A stretch of 64,000 bases of DNA from Agapanthus africanus. Lineage: Eukaryota > Streptophyta > Magnoliopsida > Asparagales > Amaryllidaceae. The notes under the pieces are model-generated. The model was given only the letters and a program-made list of their open reading frames with translations. It did no database searches and was not told where the DNA came from. The DNA lies in the NCBI GenBank assembly GCA_030015575.1, contig JASDDO010000018.1:228145138-228209137 (forward strand), given 5' to 3'. Positions 47,823 through 60,070 of the stretch are shown here, one piece after another; the stretch's first letter is position 1, and each line of letters begins with the position of its first letter. Made by a program: the position numbers and the translations under genes.

Positions 47823-49532
47823 GTCTTGTGTGATTCCCACTGTGCTTTGATCTCCACCTTACCACGTCCATGAGGGCGTGCAAAATGGTGTTTTTGGGTA
47901 CAGTCCCGAGTCACATGGAGGCAATGAGCGATAGGAGGGGTTTCGTCTCTCCCGGTATTGGGGGTTGATGTTGCGCTGTGCTCGATTGGCCGTAACAGGG
48001 AAGTCCCTGGCCAGGGCTGATCAGAGATTTGCTGGTAAGTGTTACCAGTAGTTTCTCGACCCGTTATGAGCCTTACATCGGCACGACTTATCGGTTATTG
48101 GGGTCTGACGTTTACCACCCCTAGACTTGATATGCGACATATCAGACGAACAGACCGGACTCTACGGTAAGTGTTACTGGTTGGATTCACAGGAGTGTGA
48201 GCGGGCTGGCTCGTCGATCTTCTGATCGCTTAATACCCGGATGGCCGTTACGTTTAGCAGACCGCTTGCGGCTTGTGGGTGCTTGATATGATCATCATCT
48301 GCTGCCGGCGTATTGACGAGTCTTTAGAGTCCTACATAGAGGTTTCCTGGCTCAAGCGAAATGAAATAGGAGCGCATATGAGATATGTGCAGGACCGAGA
48401 ATAATGCGTGTATGTGATACCGTATTCCATTCTCGCGATGAATGTATCGATTGGTTATATGCGATATAACCTAGATATCGAATCAAGGATTGATTCGATA
48501 AGCCGATACATAGGATACTAGTCGGTTATATACGATATGACCGGATCGTTAAATCAAGTGTTGATTTAATAATTTAATGTATAATTATATATTTGATATA
48601 TTACTTTGCATTAACTAGTATTGGTTCACTTTAAAAGGTTTTTCTCACTTGAAGTTCACAAGTTGTATATGTGATATACTTTTGTGCACTTGATTGTATC
48701 ATGTTTGATGATGCATGCTCACTTGGGTTTGTGTAAAGAATTATACCATGGTTAAGTTAATGATTAGGGTTTTGTTTATTTGATTTACTTATTTATTTAT
48801 TTATTCCTTTTCATTTATATTAGGAAAAGAAATGAAATGGTGGCTCATTTTGGACTTTCTTTTGAAGCTTCATGAAGCTTTGAATGGTTTGACCATTTTG
48901 TCTCTTTTCTTAACCCTAACCATTCACTTGAACCATAGTTGATTCTCTACACAAGTTATCTTGACCATGGTTGCTATATGATAAGTATAATCTATTTTCT
49001 ATTTGATGGATTATTCTTATCATAATCATCTTCATCTTCTTCTTCTTCTTGACATAAAGAAAAGCTTGCCTTCATCAATGGCAACTTGAGCAAAAGTGTG
49101 AGAAATCCAATTCTAAAGTGAACCCACCTCCTATTTCTTCACCCTCTACCTCTTGCCAAGTAGTATAGGGTGTTTTCTTCACAAGTTTCATAACTTGGTG
49201 AAGTTGGAGCTTGATCTTGTGTAGCCTCGACGTAGATCATCTTCGGCATCATAGCCGACGACTAGTCCGCTCATTTTCTTCGATGAAGCAGATGCAAGAG
49301 TCCGGGATTCGAGATGGACAGCGAGGGGACGACTACGTGGAGCTAAGGAAGTGGATAATCGGATCTACAAAGGTTGTAGCTTCTCATCTTTAGTTAAGTT
49401 GTTAACTAGTTTAATGTTTCGCCTAAAATTCTAGTTAACGATCCGTATTAGAGTTTCTCGGCACTTGTAAAATTTGAAATTGGCATGGTTGATGCCTTGT
49501 GAGACCTCTTGAGAGTACCTAGGAATCCTACA
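47823..49532 (+). repeat. Element C 3' LTR, piece 2
   Basis: Resumes after D and its target duplication, matches 27326-29037 and ends CTACA. Confidence 0.93.
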
Positions 49533-49537
49533 CCAAT

Positions 49538-49935
49538 GAGCACCTGTATACATCTTAGGTGATCCAACCGACACCTGTGGCTTGTGAGACCGGCCACCGC
49601 CTCTCGTCGGGGTCTCGACTGTATACACTAGTTTACTCTGGAGTATCAATGCCCTATCTCGAAACTCCCATGACTAGGGACACTTTAAGGATGTGCTTAC
49701 AGACCCCAGCTCCCACGTATATAATCGCCATTATACTGCTGGTAGTCAAGCAAGAATCCTATGGGCTCTATCATCATGCAATAGCGAACTAAAGCATGTA
49801 TATGATGATAAAGACAAACCAGATAGCATACTATCATCTCGAGCAAGACTGTCATATCGGTATAGGTCCTGCCTCAATCATTGCAATGACGTACCTGCGA
49901 TCCAATAATTGACTTTGAGGGCACTATCTCCAACA
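49538..49935 (-). repeat. Element A 5' LTR, piece 3
   Basis: The A LTR resumes after C and its CCAAT duplication and ends CCAACA at 49935. The next bases, ATATA, begin plus-strand internal sequence of L0, so this is A's outer edge. Confidence 0.85.
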
Positions 49936-52514
49936 ATATAAAGGGATTTGGAGAGATGACAAAGAAATATACGGTTACGGTTGTGAATCTGATAATGGAA
50001 GAGACATTACTAGGAATACCTGGATACCCTTTCGAAACATTTATATGTTTCAGTTTTACAGTGTATTGTTAAAAGAAAACTGATTTCCCAATTAGCCCTT
50101 GCTCCAGGATATGTATTTACCAGGTTTGGTTCTCATATCTATATGGTTTTACAGATGATGAGTGGGAGTAAGTTTTTGGGAATTGGGTGATCATCCTCAT
50201 TATATCGGGATTCGTTGTAATTGGCGATATTTGTGGAAATCACCTGGGTTGTTTGCCGGACGGAAAATATTTGGTTTTGAATATCCGTTGTTATGCACCA
50301 ATTTCAAATTGATATATATGTACGTTCATTTTTATGAAGTGAGATATAACTTTTTGAAATTATGTCTATGACATTTACCTATATCAGTGGATGGTTAGGT
50401 AAGGAGTATTAAACAGCGGTGTAATTCTTCTTAACCATAAGTACAGTTTTCAACCTATGACACACAACGAATGAGTTATTAGACTCAGGGGATTTATACA
50501 GAGTATTGTATTTTGTCCAGTGTCCATGAGGACAGAGGAGTTGGTACTCGTACTATATTCTGTTTACTTATGACTTTTCTAGTTCTTAGACATGTGTTTC
50601 GTTGAAATGCAAAGTCTAAGTTTTGAGAAGCTATAGGTATAAGAGTAAAGTAGAGAACCAGGTGTTGCAAATATCGGGATTCTTCAAAGAGATCGAAGAT
50701 GTAGATACTTGTGTATGGTATTCAGTTAATAGTAATGATTAAGAGAACTTGCTACTCTTTCAGGTTACTCATAATTAGAAGTACTCCTAAGTTGAGTAAT
50801 GCTGATCGGACTCTCTCCATTTAGTTGACATGCACTTGAGACAGCTGTATGATTTAAATCTGGTTTCAATTAAATCAGTGCCTCTGTTTCTATATTGGAT
50901 ATAGAATAGTTCATACCTTAACAATGTTAAGGTACGGGGAGTTGTCCGGCTTATACTTAAAACCAGACTCTGGATAACTCAAGCCACATTTCTGTAATGG
51001 CTGTTTGTGGGTTGACCCGGGCTATGACGATGGTTGATTTTCTACCATCTGGAAGATCAATAGTGATATTGTTCTTGACTCGCCATAGTTTTAATAAAAA
51101 TGGATTTTTTCAGAAAACAGTAGTGGGAGTATGGTAGAACTGGAAGTGATTCCAGAACCGCAAACGATTACTGAAAATTTGATAAGGACCTAAAGATTCA
51201 ATCTGGTTTGACATTCCATTGGCCACTCCGTAGATATGGTGAGTAACCTAAGGCACACGAGAGGTACTTCGGTATACTCAAGGACGGTGACAGGGAGGTT
51301 CTTGTTTACCCAGATTTGACACTGCTGTTGTTCCAGACTGTGAGACCCGACAGGAGAATGAGTATAGCATCGTTCTAAACTAGTTTTAGAAGTGCACGTG
51401 TATATGACTCTGCCAGAGGGTTGTCGTAGTCAGTGGGAGCAGCGGAAGTATAGTGGACAAGTAGCTTATGTCTATTTATGGACTAAAGCAGATATAGCGG
51501 AGATAGATCATCTATTTCTGATGTGACAGTCATAGGTTTGACTTCATCAGAATAGGGGATGGATCTATTAAGAAGGTAGTAGGGTGTGATGTCCTGATAT
51601 TTCAATGACATACACAGTGTTGGAAGAGAAATTCCTATACTACGGTCGGTTATACTTTGGTTGTCACACAATGGTTTCTCCACATAGGACTTGGATATTA
51701 TATCAGATATTCTGGTTACCAGATCTATGGTTTTAGATCTAGATTTAGGTTGTTTCCCAATCTGGGTACTTAGACAGAATTCTAAAAGCTTTTAGAATGG
51801 ACGACTCCTGGCACGGTAGTGTACCTGCAGGTGATGGAGTCACCCTCTCTAAAGGTGTCTTACATACTAAAGGGAAGAGGGATGTGCATTATTGGCAGAT
51901 CACTTGCTTAGGCAATTGAGTCAATCATGAGATGTCAAGTACCACACCAGATATTGTTTTTGCACGAGATGCAGTATGTTGATATTAATCCTATCCTGGA
52001 GAGACATTCGGAAGAAGTTTTAGAACATAAGTGGATGTTCTAGGGATTTGACAATGGCAGCCCCCTTTAGGAGACAGTTATCATTCCAGGCTTCCAAGGT
52101 GACCTGGATGACAGAGTGGCTGTCAGAGTTATAGTTTTCCCTCTGACGAAGGGCAGTATTTTGGACAGGTGGTCCAAGCGGATACTGAGAGAGGTGTGGC
52201 GCAGGATACTGATTAAGTTCGGTTGACGATACAGTCTAAGAAGTTTGGATTTGGAGTTAATTTATGAACTAGGTCCCATCAGATATCCAGACATATTCTA
52301 AGACTGGTATTGCTCATTTTGGGAGATGGCTTTCTCCACGAACTTGAGATAAAGAGAGACATAGAAAGAAACATCAGGGCGGATCCACTCACTGAGGCTA
52401 TTCCTCGAACGCAATAGTTTCGCAAATGGGCATTATGAGACTGATTAGTAGAGGAGTTGGGTGTTCGGTATCACACGGGCTGTGAGTATGCGACATCGCA
52501 ATAATTAGCCTTGA
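49936..52514 (+). mobile_element. Non-autonomous element L0, internal region (right part)
   Basis: Plus-strand interior collinear with D from about 43010 to 45583. It is eroded pol with no open gag or pol frame and is more diverged than B or D. Its 5' half and 5' LTR would lie left of the window, beyond A. Confidence 0.82.
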
Positions 52515-52529
52515 GTGCAAGTGGGAGAT
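52515..52529 (+). other. Element L0 polypurine tract
   Basis: GTGCAAGTGGGAGAT directly before the LTR. Confidence 0.85.
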
Positions 52530-54547
52530 TGTTGGATATAGTGCCATCGGAGTCAATTATTGGATCATAGGCACGTGATTGCAATGATTGAGGGAGGACT
52601 TATGCCAGTAGGACAGTCTTACTCAAGATGATAGTATGCTATCTGGTTTATCTTTATCATCGTGTACTGGTTTAGGTGACCTTACAAGTCACTATTACAT
52701 GTTGATAGAGCCCTTAGGATTCTTGCTTGACGACCAGCAGTATGATAGCGATCATATATGTGGGAGCTGGGGTCTATAAGCACATCCTTAAAAGGTCCCT
52801 AGTCGTGGGAGTTTCGAGACTGGGCATCGATACTCCATTAGTAGACTAGTGTATACAGTCGAGACCCCGACGAGGGGCGGTGGCTGGTCTCACAAGCCAT
52901 TGGTGTCAGTTGGTTCACCTAAGATGTATACATGTGCTCATTGGGTTATGAGTACACCGGACAGGACTCACCGGGAACATGCTAGTTGGTATTATACCTA
53001 GCGTCAGATAGCTGTTCCCTGGTGACATGTGTACAGGTTAGTTCATCGACCTGAGATCGTCATTTGTCTCGTGTGAGTTCCCACTCTACTTTGATTACTA
53101 CCCTACCACGGCTCAAAGTAGTCGTGCAAACAAGTTTTAGTTGGGTACAGTCCCGAGCCACATGGAGACAGTGAGCGGATCGGCAGGGGTTCGTCTCTCC
53201 CGGTATTGGGGGTGAGGTCGTGCTTTGTCTAGGAGAGCCATTACACGAAGTCCTTGGCCAAAGCAGGAGATTTACTAGTAGGTATTCTAGTAGTATTTCA
53301 GGGTGTTCTGGGCTACACTCCGACACGAATTGTACCTCTTTTGGGGGTCTGACTTTTACCAACCCCCTAAGCCCAACATGCGATGCTCATAGACGAACGG
53401 ACCGGACTGTACGGATATTGTCACTAACAGGCTCGGTAGGGTGTGAGGATGAGTTCGCTCATCGACCTCCTTACTTGGTAGCCCGTTACGTACGGCTAAT
53501 ACCTCTGACGTGCTAGTTGTTAAATTCACAGCCAAAGTTTTGAGGAGTCTTTAGAGTCCCCCACAGACAGTTTCTCAAGTTTCGGGCGAAACGTTGTAGA
53601 GGCCGTATGATATATGGCAGGATTCGATCATATACGTGCGGTATTGCACGGATCATGATCGGACGGATCGTACTAGAGGGCTTTGGTTTAAGCTGAATCC
53701 TTGTATTAGATTTGTTGGATTATTTTAGTCTCATCGCATTCGCATTCAGTCGGAATGCGGGTGCAGGTATGTATCTACAGGTGAGGGGTATTCTTGTGAT
53801 CCGTCACTAGTTTACTTTAGATGTTGCTGTATCTTTTTATTGTTGCAAACATTTGGATTAATGTTTGTAAATGGTGATTATGAGCTAGATATCATGATTT
53901 AGAGCATTTATTGTGACACATGCACAAGTGGTGATTCATGGTCTCTTTTCTTGTGCTTGTGTCACATTATATGATAGATTGGTGTTGATATGATGAGAGG
54001 AGAGAGAGGGGGGGCTGCCTAATGATATATTTGGTCTTGTATTTTTCTCACTCTCTCACTCTCATTCTATCACAAGAGAAGAAAAGAAAAGGAAAGGAAA
54101 AAGAAAGCTTCTTCTTCGACTTCCTCCTCTAGCTCAAAGTTTCCATTAATGGCAACACCTCTAACCTCCATCCAAACCCGTGGATGCAAGATACAAATGA
54201 TCACAAACAGTCTCTACAACACCTTGGACACGTCGGCTAGCACCCTTCGTGCCCGAGTTGCTTCGGACGAAGCGGGAGCCCGTAAAAAGACTCGTAGATG
54301 TGGTGCCCTTTCCGACGAGGAGATCGAGATCGGATATGCCGCGAGGAGCTTGGGATGGTGGCCAAAGACCGAAGGACACGGATCGATCGGGATAGCCTCT
54401 CTACCCCTTGTCTAGTTAGCTAGTAGTACGTTAATGGTTCGATCCGGGATTTAAGCATACAATAGCGCCAGTTTCTAGTCATGAAAAAGTTTTCGTTTCC
54501 GCATTTTGGCCTCGGAAAGACGGCCGTAGCGCTACCGTAGACTTACA
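52530..54547 (+). repeat. Element L0 3' LTR
   Basis: TGTTGGATATAG...TTACA, 2018 bp. It has a single hairpin unit near 53615-53670 and a middle section (about 53700-54250) unlike D. It is followed by GTCTG, then minus-strand C-type LTR sequence, so L0 lies inside the LTR of G. Confidence 0.85.
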
Positions 54548-55041
54548 GTCTGTACCAGTGTCACCGGAGAACTGCTATCTGACAATAGGTATAATACCAT
54601 CCAGGAGTTCTCGGTGAGTCCGTTGAGTGTACCCAGTCTCCACTGAGCACCTGTACACCATCTTTGATGTCCAACACTAATGGATATGGGATCATCCATT
54701 GCCCATCATATGGGTCAAGATGCGTGTATGCTAGTATACTCTGGAGTATCGATGCCTTGTCTCGATACACCCTCGACTAGGAACAGTTATAGGATGTTCT
54801 CGTTGACTAACCTGGCCCCACTAGTATGATCTCATCATAGTCCTAGTAGTCGAGTACATATCCTAAAGGCTTATCAACACGTGATCACAAAACAGTATTC
54901 GTTAACATGTTAAGATAAAGTGAAACCAGATAGCATACTATCATATCGAGCAAGAAATTCCTTTCTATATATATCCAAGCGTCCATTATAATATACATCA
55001 CATGTACAACAATGGCCTCTAGGGCATACATATAAATAACA
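54548..55041 (-). repeat. Element G 3' LTR fragment (TGTTAG family)
   Basis: The minus-strand equivalent of the first 494 bases of the C LTR. It ends AAATAACA next to the polypurine tract and is cut on its left by L0. Confidence 0.85.
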
Positions 55042-55679
55042 ATCTCCCACTTGCACTAAGGCCAGCTGTTGTAGTATCTCATACCCAACATCCCGAAGAG
55101 TCTATCAAATTGTATCTGAGGAATGGCCTTTGTGAGTGGATCCCCAGTGTTGTCCTTCGTATCAACTCTCCCGACCTCTATCTCCCGGCGAACAACTTTC
55201 TCCCGGATCAGGTGATACCGCCTCAGAATATGTCTGGACTTCTCATGGGACCTGGGTTCGTTGGCCAAAGCCACAGCTCCATTGTTATCACAATACAAAG
55301 GTATTGGATACTCAATTAACGGAACCACACCAAGTTCAGTGATGAACTTCTTTATCCAGACAGCCTCTTTGGCAGCATCGTTGGCAGCGATGTATTCAGC
55401 CTCCATCGTCGAGTCTGCCACGGTTTTCTGTTAGGAACTCTTCCAATACACCGCCCCTCCATTAAGAGTAAATACAAATCCTGAGTTTGACTTAGAGTCG
55501 TCGTTATCACTTTGGAACCTCGAATCGGTAAAAGACTCCACCTGGAGTCCTCCGTTACCATACACCAAGAACATCTCTTTAGTCCTTCTCAAGTACTTGA
55601 GAATGTTCTTAACAGCTGTCCAGTGATTCTCTCCAGGATCTGCTTGATACCTACTCACTATACTTAGTGAGTATGCTAC
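55042..55679 (-). pseudogene. Element G pol fragment (RT end and RNase H), broken
   Basis: Minus-strand copia pol remnant. It opens with the tract GTGCAAGTGGGAGAT (55042-55056), then RNase H (DSTMEAEYIAANDAAKEA, DNNGAVALANEP) and the end of RT (SRYQADPGENHWTAVKNILK). It is close to the C protein, carries about one break, and is truncated by the insertion of H at 55680. Confidence 0.85.
55675..55679. repeat. Left target-site flank of element H
   Basis: GCTAC directly left of TGTTAG. The partner would lie beyond the window, so it is unconfirmed. Confidence 0.4.
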
Positions 55680-57867
55680 TGTTAGTTATATGTATGCCCT
55701 AGAGGCCATTACTGTACATTAGATGTATATTGTAGTGGATGCTGGGACATATATAGGTAGGACTTTCTTGCACGACATGATAGTACGCTATCTGGTTGCT
55801 CTTTATCTTAACATGTATACTCTCTGTCTCTATGATTACATGTTGATAAATCCCTTAGGATGTGTGCTCGACTTCCAGGACTATGATGTAGATCATACTA
55901 GTGGGGCCTGGATAGTCCATGAGTACATCCTTCAATGTTCCTAGTCGTGGGAATATCGAGACGGGGCATCGATATTCCAGAGTAGACTAGCGTATATCTT
56001 CTGGACCCATGTGATGGGCGATGGATGATCCCATATCCATTGGTGTTTGACATCAGAGATGGTATGCGGGTGCTCAGTGAAGACTGGGTACACTGAACGG
56101 ACTCGCCGAGAACTCCCAGATGGTATTATACCTCACGTCAGATGGCAGTTCTCTGGTGACACTAGTACAGCTTAGTCTGTTGACCCGAGATCGTCATAGA
56201 GTCTTGTGTGTCTCCCACTGTGCTTTGATTTCCACCCTACCATGGCTCTACTGAGTCGTGCAAACAGGTGGTTTTTGGGTACAGTCCCGATTCACATGGA
56301 GGCAATGAGCGATAGGAGGGGATTCGTCTCTCCCGGTATTGGGGGTTGATGTTGCGCTATGCTCGACTGGCCATAACAGGAAATCCCTGGCCAGGGTTGC
56401 AGTGATATAATGGTAAGTGTTATCAGTAGTTTCACGAATGTTATGGACCTCACGTCGGCATAACTTATCGAGCTATTGGGGTCTGACGTTTACCACCCCT
56501 AGGCGAGATATGCGACATATCAGACGAACTGACCGGACTGTACGGTAAGTGTTACTGGTTGGATTCACAGGAGTGTGAGCGGGCTTGCTCGTCGATCTTC
56601 TGATCGCTCAATACGTTTAGCAGACCGCTTGCAGCTTGTGGATGCTTGATATGATCATCATCTGCTGCCGGCGTATTGACGAGTCTTTAGAGTCCTACAC
56701 AGAGGTTTCCTGGCTCAAGCGAAACGAAATAGGAGCGCATATGAGATATGTGCGGGACAGAGAATAATGCGTGTATGTGATACCGTATTCCATTCTCGCG
56801 ATGAATGTATCGATTGGTTGTATGCGATATAACCTAGTTATCGAATCGAGGATTGATTCGATAAACCGATACAATGGATATTAGTCGGTTATATGCGATA
56901 TGACCGGATTGTTAAATCAAGTGTTGATTTAATGATTTAATGCATAATTTTATATTTGATATATTACTTTGCATTAACTAGTATTTGCTCACTTTAAAAG
57001 GATTTTCTCACTTGATGTGCACATTGTATATGTGATATATTTTTGTGCACTTGATTGTATCATGTTTGATGATACATGAATGTTTGGGTGTATGTTTAGT
57101 TTAAACCACTGTTATGTTAATGGTTAGGGTTTTTATTGAATTATTCATTTATTTATTTATTCATTTTGAAAAGATAAAAAGAATGGTGGCTTATTTTGTT
57201 GTTTTGTTGAAACTTCTTAAAGTGTTGAAAGCTTGACCATTCTTGTTCTTTTCCTTAACCTAACCATTTAACCTAACCCTAGTTTAGTCTCTACACATAA
57301 CCATGGTTGCTATATGATAAGTATTCATTTTATTTTCTATTTTGGATATACTTATCATATTCTTTCTTCATCTTCTTCATCTTCAACAATGAAGAAACCT
57401 TGCAACCATCAATGGCAACTTGAGAAAAAGAGTGAGAAATCCAATTCTAAAGTGAACCCACTTCCTATTTCTTCATCCTCTACCACTTGCCATGTAGTAT
57501 AGGGTGTTTTCTTCACAAGTTTCATGGCTTGGTGAAGTTGGAGCTTGATCTTGTGTTGCCTCGACGTAGATCATCTTCGGCATCAAAGTCGACGACCTTG
57601 CCCGCCCATTTCTCCGATGAAGCCGATGCTAGAGTCCGGGATTCGATATGGATAGCGGAGGGACGTCAACACGGAGCCATGGAGGTGGAGGACCGGATCT
57701 ACAAAGGTTGTATGTTCGTTCACTCTTAGTTAACGCCGTTTATTTGCTTTGCATCGCCTATACATCTAGTTAACGATCCGTATTAGGGTTTGTAGGCACA
57801 TGAAAAATTAGAATTGGACATGTTTGATCACTTGTGAGACTTCATTAGTGTGCCTAGGATCCCTACA
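55680..57867 (+). repeat. Element H 5' LTR (TGTTAG family)
   Basis: 2188 bp, TGTTAG...CTACA, a diverged copy of the C LTR. The four-hairpin cluster is kept near 56806-56936, with several changes to G-U type pairs. A CT-rich stretch lies near 57360-57385. Confidence 0.9.
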
Positions 57868-57868
57868 G

Positions 57869-57881
57869 TGGTATCAGAGCC
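57869..57881 (+). other. Element H primer-binding site
   Basis: TGGTATCAGAGCC one base after the LTR. Confidence 0.9.
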
Positions 57882-58663
57882 TAGCTAGAGCCTTAGGCGA
57901 TGCGTAGACGGAGTTAGAAGTCCGATCGACCCGAAACCCTAATTCAAAGTTGCTCTCTGTACATTTTTTGAAAACGGGGATTTTTTAGAATTAAAAATAT
58001 GCAGAAAACTAAGCTGGAATTTCTAAGATTCACTGTGAAGCCAGAGCACCTGAATCGATAATAGCGCGGCGGAACCGCGGCATTAGCATGCCTAATGCGG
58101 CGGTTCCGCGGCCACTTGGTCTCTTCAGACAATTATTTCTGCACAGTAATTCTTATATTTTCTTGCTGTATTTTCTGGGAATTTTTAAATCTGACTCAAG
58201 AGTTGAGTTTTCTGGGTTGTATTGGGGACTAGGTGTTTCGATCGGATTGTCTAATTTTGTCTGTGTGCTTTTCCGGATAATTTTAGAATATGTTAAAAAG
58301 TTCGACCGGATATAAATACCCACTTTTTCCCCTGCTGGGAAATTTCCAATTGTTGGATTTTTCCATAGTTTAATGACGTTCTAAGTAGTGCAAGTAACAC
58401 GATGGTCCCTCTAGAAGACAACAAACCTTAACTCGATTTTGTGACCGTCTTGAACTGCCCTTTGAACCTTCTGGTTTGGGGCAGTACGGCGTGCCACATG
58501 TGAGGCGTTGGCTTGACCCTTCTACGGCTGGACCATTGGTACTAAGGCATGAACTGAATGTTTTTAAACTTATTTCATGTGTTGAGCTGTATCAGGAAAA
58601 CTTGGGTGTTCGATTGTTCGATCGGAAAGTTTAACATTTTCTATTTACCGGGAATGTGATACA
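57882..58663 (+). mobile_element. Element H leader (truncated copia internal region)
   Basis: Collinear with C 29052-29833, including the block GGTCCCTCTAGAAGACAAC near 58403. It is cut at 58663 by insertion of element I. No coding part of H remains in the window. Confidence 0.85.
58069..58109 (+). promoter_or_regulatory. GC-rich leader hairpin, element H
   Basis: Eighteen-base arms at 58069-58086 and 58092-58109 pair with one mismatch, beginning 200 nt after the primer site starts. The stem differs from C at two paired positions on both strands. Confidence 0.8.
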
Positions 58664-59145
58664 TGTAACACCTTAGAATGTGTTTGTAGCTAATTATATT
58701 TTTTTAAAGTATGGTTTTTAATAAAAGTTTACCAAATTAAGTTTTAAATATTTTATCCTATTTATTGTGTATTTTATTGGAATTTTGTTAGGCTTGCACA
58801 CACTTGTGCATGATAACTAGGGTTGTTTTTGGGGTTAAACATGATTAGCAATCATGGTTAGCTAACCAATGTCTTAAGTTAATAATTATTGTTTAGGTGC
58901 TTTTGGGTTAATAGTATGTATGGTTGTATTTATTCATGATGGTTTTAAAGTGGAAAATGAATTTGGAAAAGGTTTTAGTTTTGGTTTGAGTGTTGACTTT
59001 GAGAGAGAGAGAAGCATGGGCTTGATGGTATGAGCCATGCTTCATTATGAGGAAAGAGAAAGAGAATGGGAGGGGTTGTTGGTCTTTCTCTCATTCTCAC
59101 CTCTCACTCTCATATCTCTCATTTCTCTCACACACACACTCACAC

Positions 59146-59310
59146 CTAGAGAGAGAGAGAGAAGCAGCAGCAGAAGCAGCAGCAACAACAGAGACAACAA
59201 CAACAACAACAACAGAGGCAGCAACGGCAGCATCATCACCAGCAACAGCAACTTCATCATTATCATCAGCAGCTGCAGGAGCAGCAGGCAGCAACAGCAG
59301 CAACAGGGGC
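59146..59310 (+). repeat. Simple repeats: GA run, then CAG/CAA-rich tract
   Basis: GAGAGAGA (about 59148-59162) is followed by about 150 bases of imperfect CAG/CAA/CAT triplets. Long low-complexity frames read through it in several phases on both strands, which argues against it being a gene. Confidence 0.85.
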
Positions 59311-59752
59311 TCCAGCAACTTGCAGCAGCTCCTTCCACTTCTTCACCTGCTTCTTGGGGGTCTTTAGGGTATAACTCTTGAACCCAATTCCCCTTATTGC
59401 TTGCTTATGTGTTAATTAGCGTCGGTTTGTGTTAAATTGTCGATTTAGTGCTAGATTATGGTGTTTAAGTGGAATTTTGGGAAATTGTTGATTGTGTTAG
59501 CTACCCTAGTTCATTTAAGTGCTAATAGGGCCACTTCAACTGAGAAATCCCCAGATTACACTAAAATGCCATAGGGTTTGTGAATTGTGCAAAATTGGTG
59601 TTTTAAAGCGATATTTGTGACTTTTGTAATCTGCTATGGACCCGATGCCTTCAGGTCAAAATTGAGGAAACTGGGACATGATACCTAAGTTTAGATCACA
59701 CCACCAGAGCACGAACCCACCCTTCCCTAACCTGGCCGCCAATTTATTCATA

Positions 59753-59773
59753 TTGGCCGCAAATTGCGGCCAA
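59753..59773. repeat. 21-base palindrome TTGGCCGCAA/TTGCGGCCAA
   Basis: Ten-base perfect arms around a single A, in otherwise AT-rich sequence of element I. Confidence 0.8.
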
Positions 59774-59907
59774 GACGGGGATTGGGGTGTTGGGGTCTTG
59801 TGTAGGGTTCTCTGCTGTGTAGTGTAGTGTTTTGGCATGTCTAGTTTTGTAATATTTGGCCTGTAGGAAAATATGGGATCATATATCGTTTTTGGTGTCC
59901 GTTGTGT

Positions 59908-60070
59908 TTGCGCGATACGCGCGATACGTGAGTGGGTTCTGTGATCCAGCGTATCGCGGCGTGTCGCGATGGTTTTAGACGCGTACACACACATTTCAGC
60001 GTATCGTGCACACGCGCATTTAGTTTGCGACGCGAGTTTCTCGTTTCGATTCGATATCGCGTTTCGCGGA
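59908..60070. repeat. CpG-dense cluster of GCGTATCG/CGATACGC motifs
   Basis: CGCGATACG occurs twice in tandem near 59911-59928. The inverse motif GCGTATCG follows near 59949 and 59999, along with TCGCG-rich DNA. CpG is far denser than in the flanking repeats. Confidence 0.65.

Larger units (their letters stand above)
26796..49532 (+). mobile_element. Ty1/copia LTR retrotransposon C, interrupted by D
   Basis: A plus-strand copia element with LTRs starting TGTTAG (2242 bp left; right about 2240 bp once the D insertion is set aside), an initiator-Met primer site, a polypurine tract and an exact 5-bp target duplication. A long pol region is still largely open, with about one break, but no gag is recognisable, so the element is broken. 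The pol resembles the Tork/TAR side of copia; the exact clade is uncertain. LTR divergence is about 1.6% by eye. It is the only near-complete coding copia here and the likely type of machinery used by the TGTTGG family. Confidence 0.92.

Noticed and set aside
59037-59381. Low-complexity frames rich in Q, S and N
   Set aside because: They only translate the GA and CAG/CAA simple repeats; comparable frames exist in several phases on both strands.
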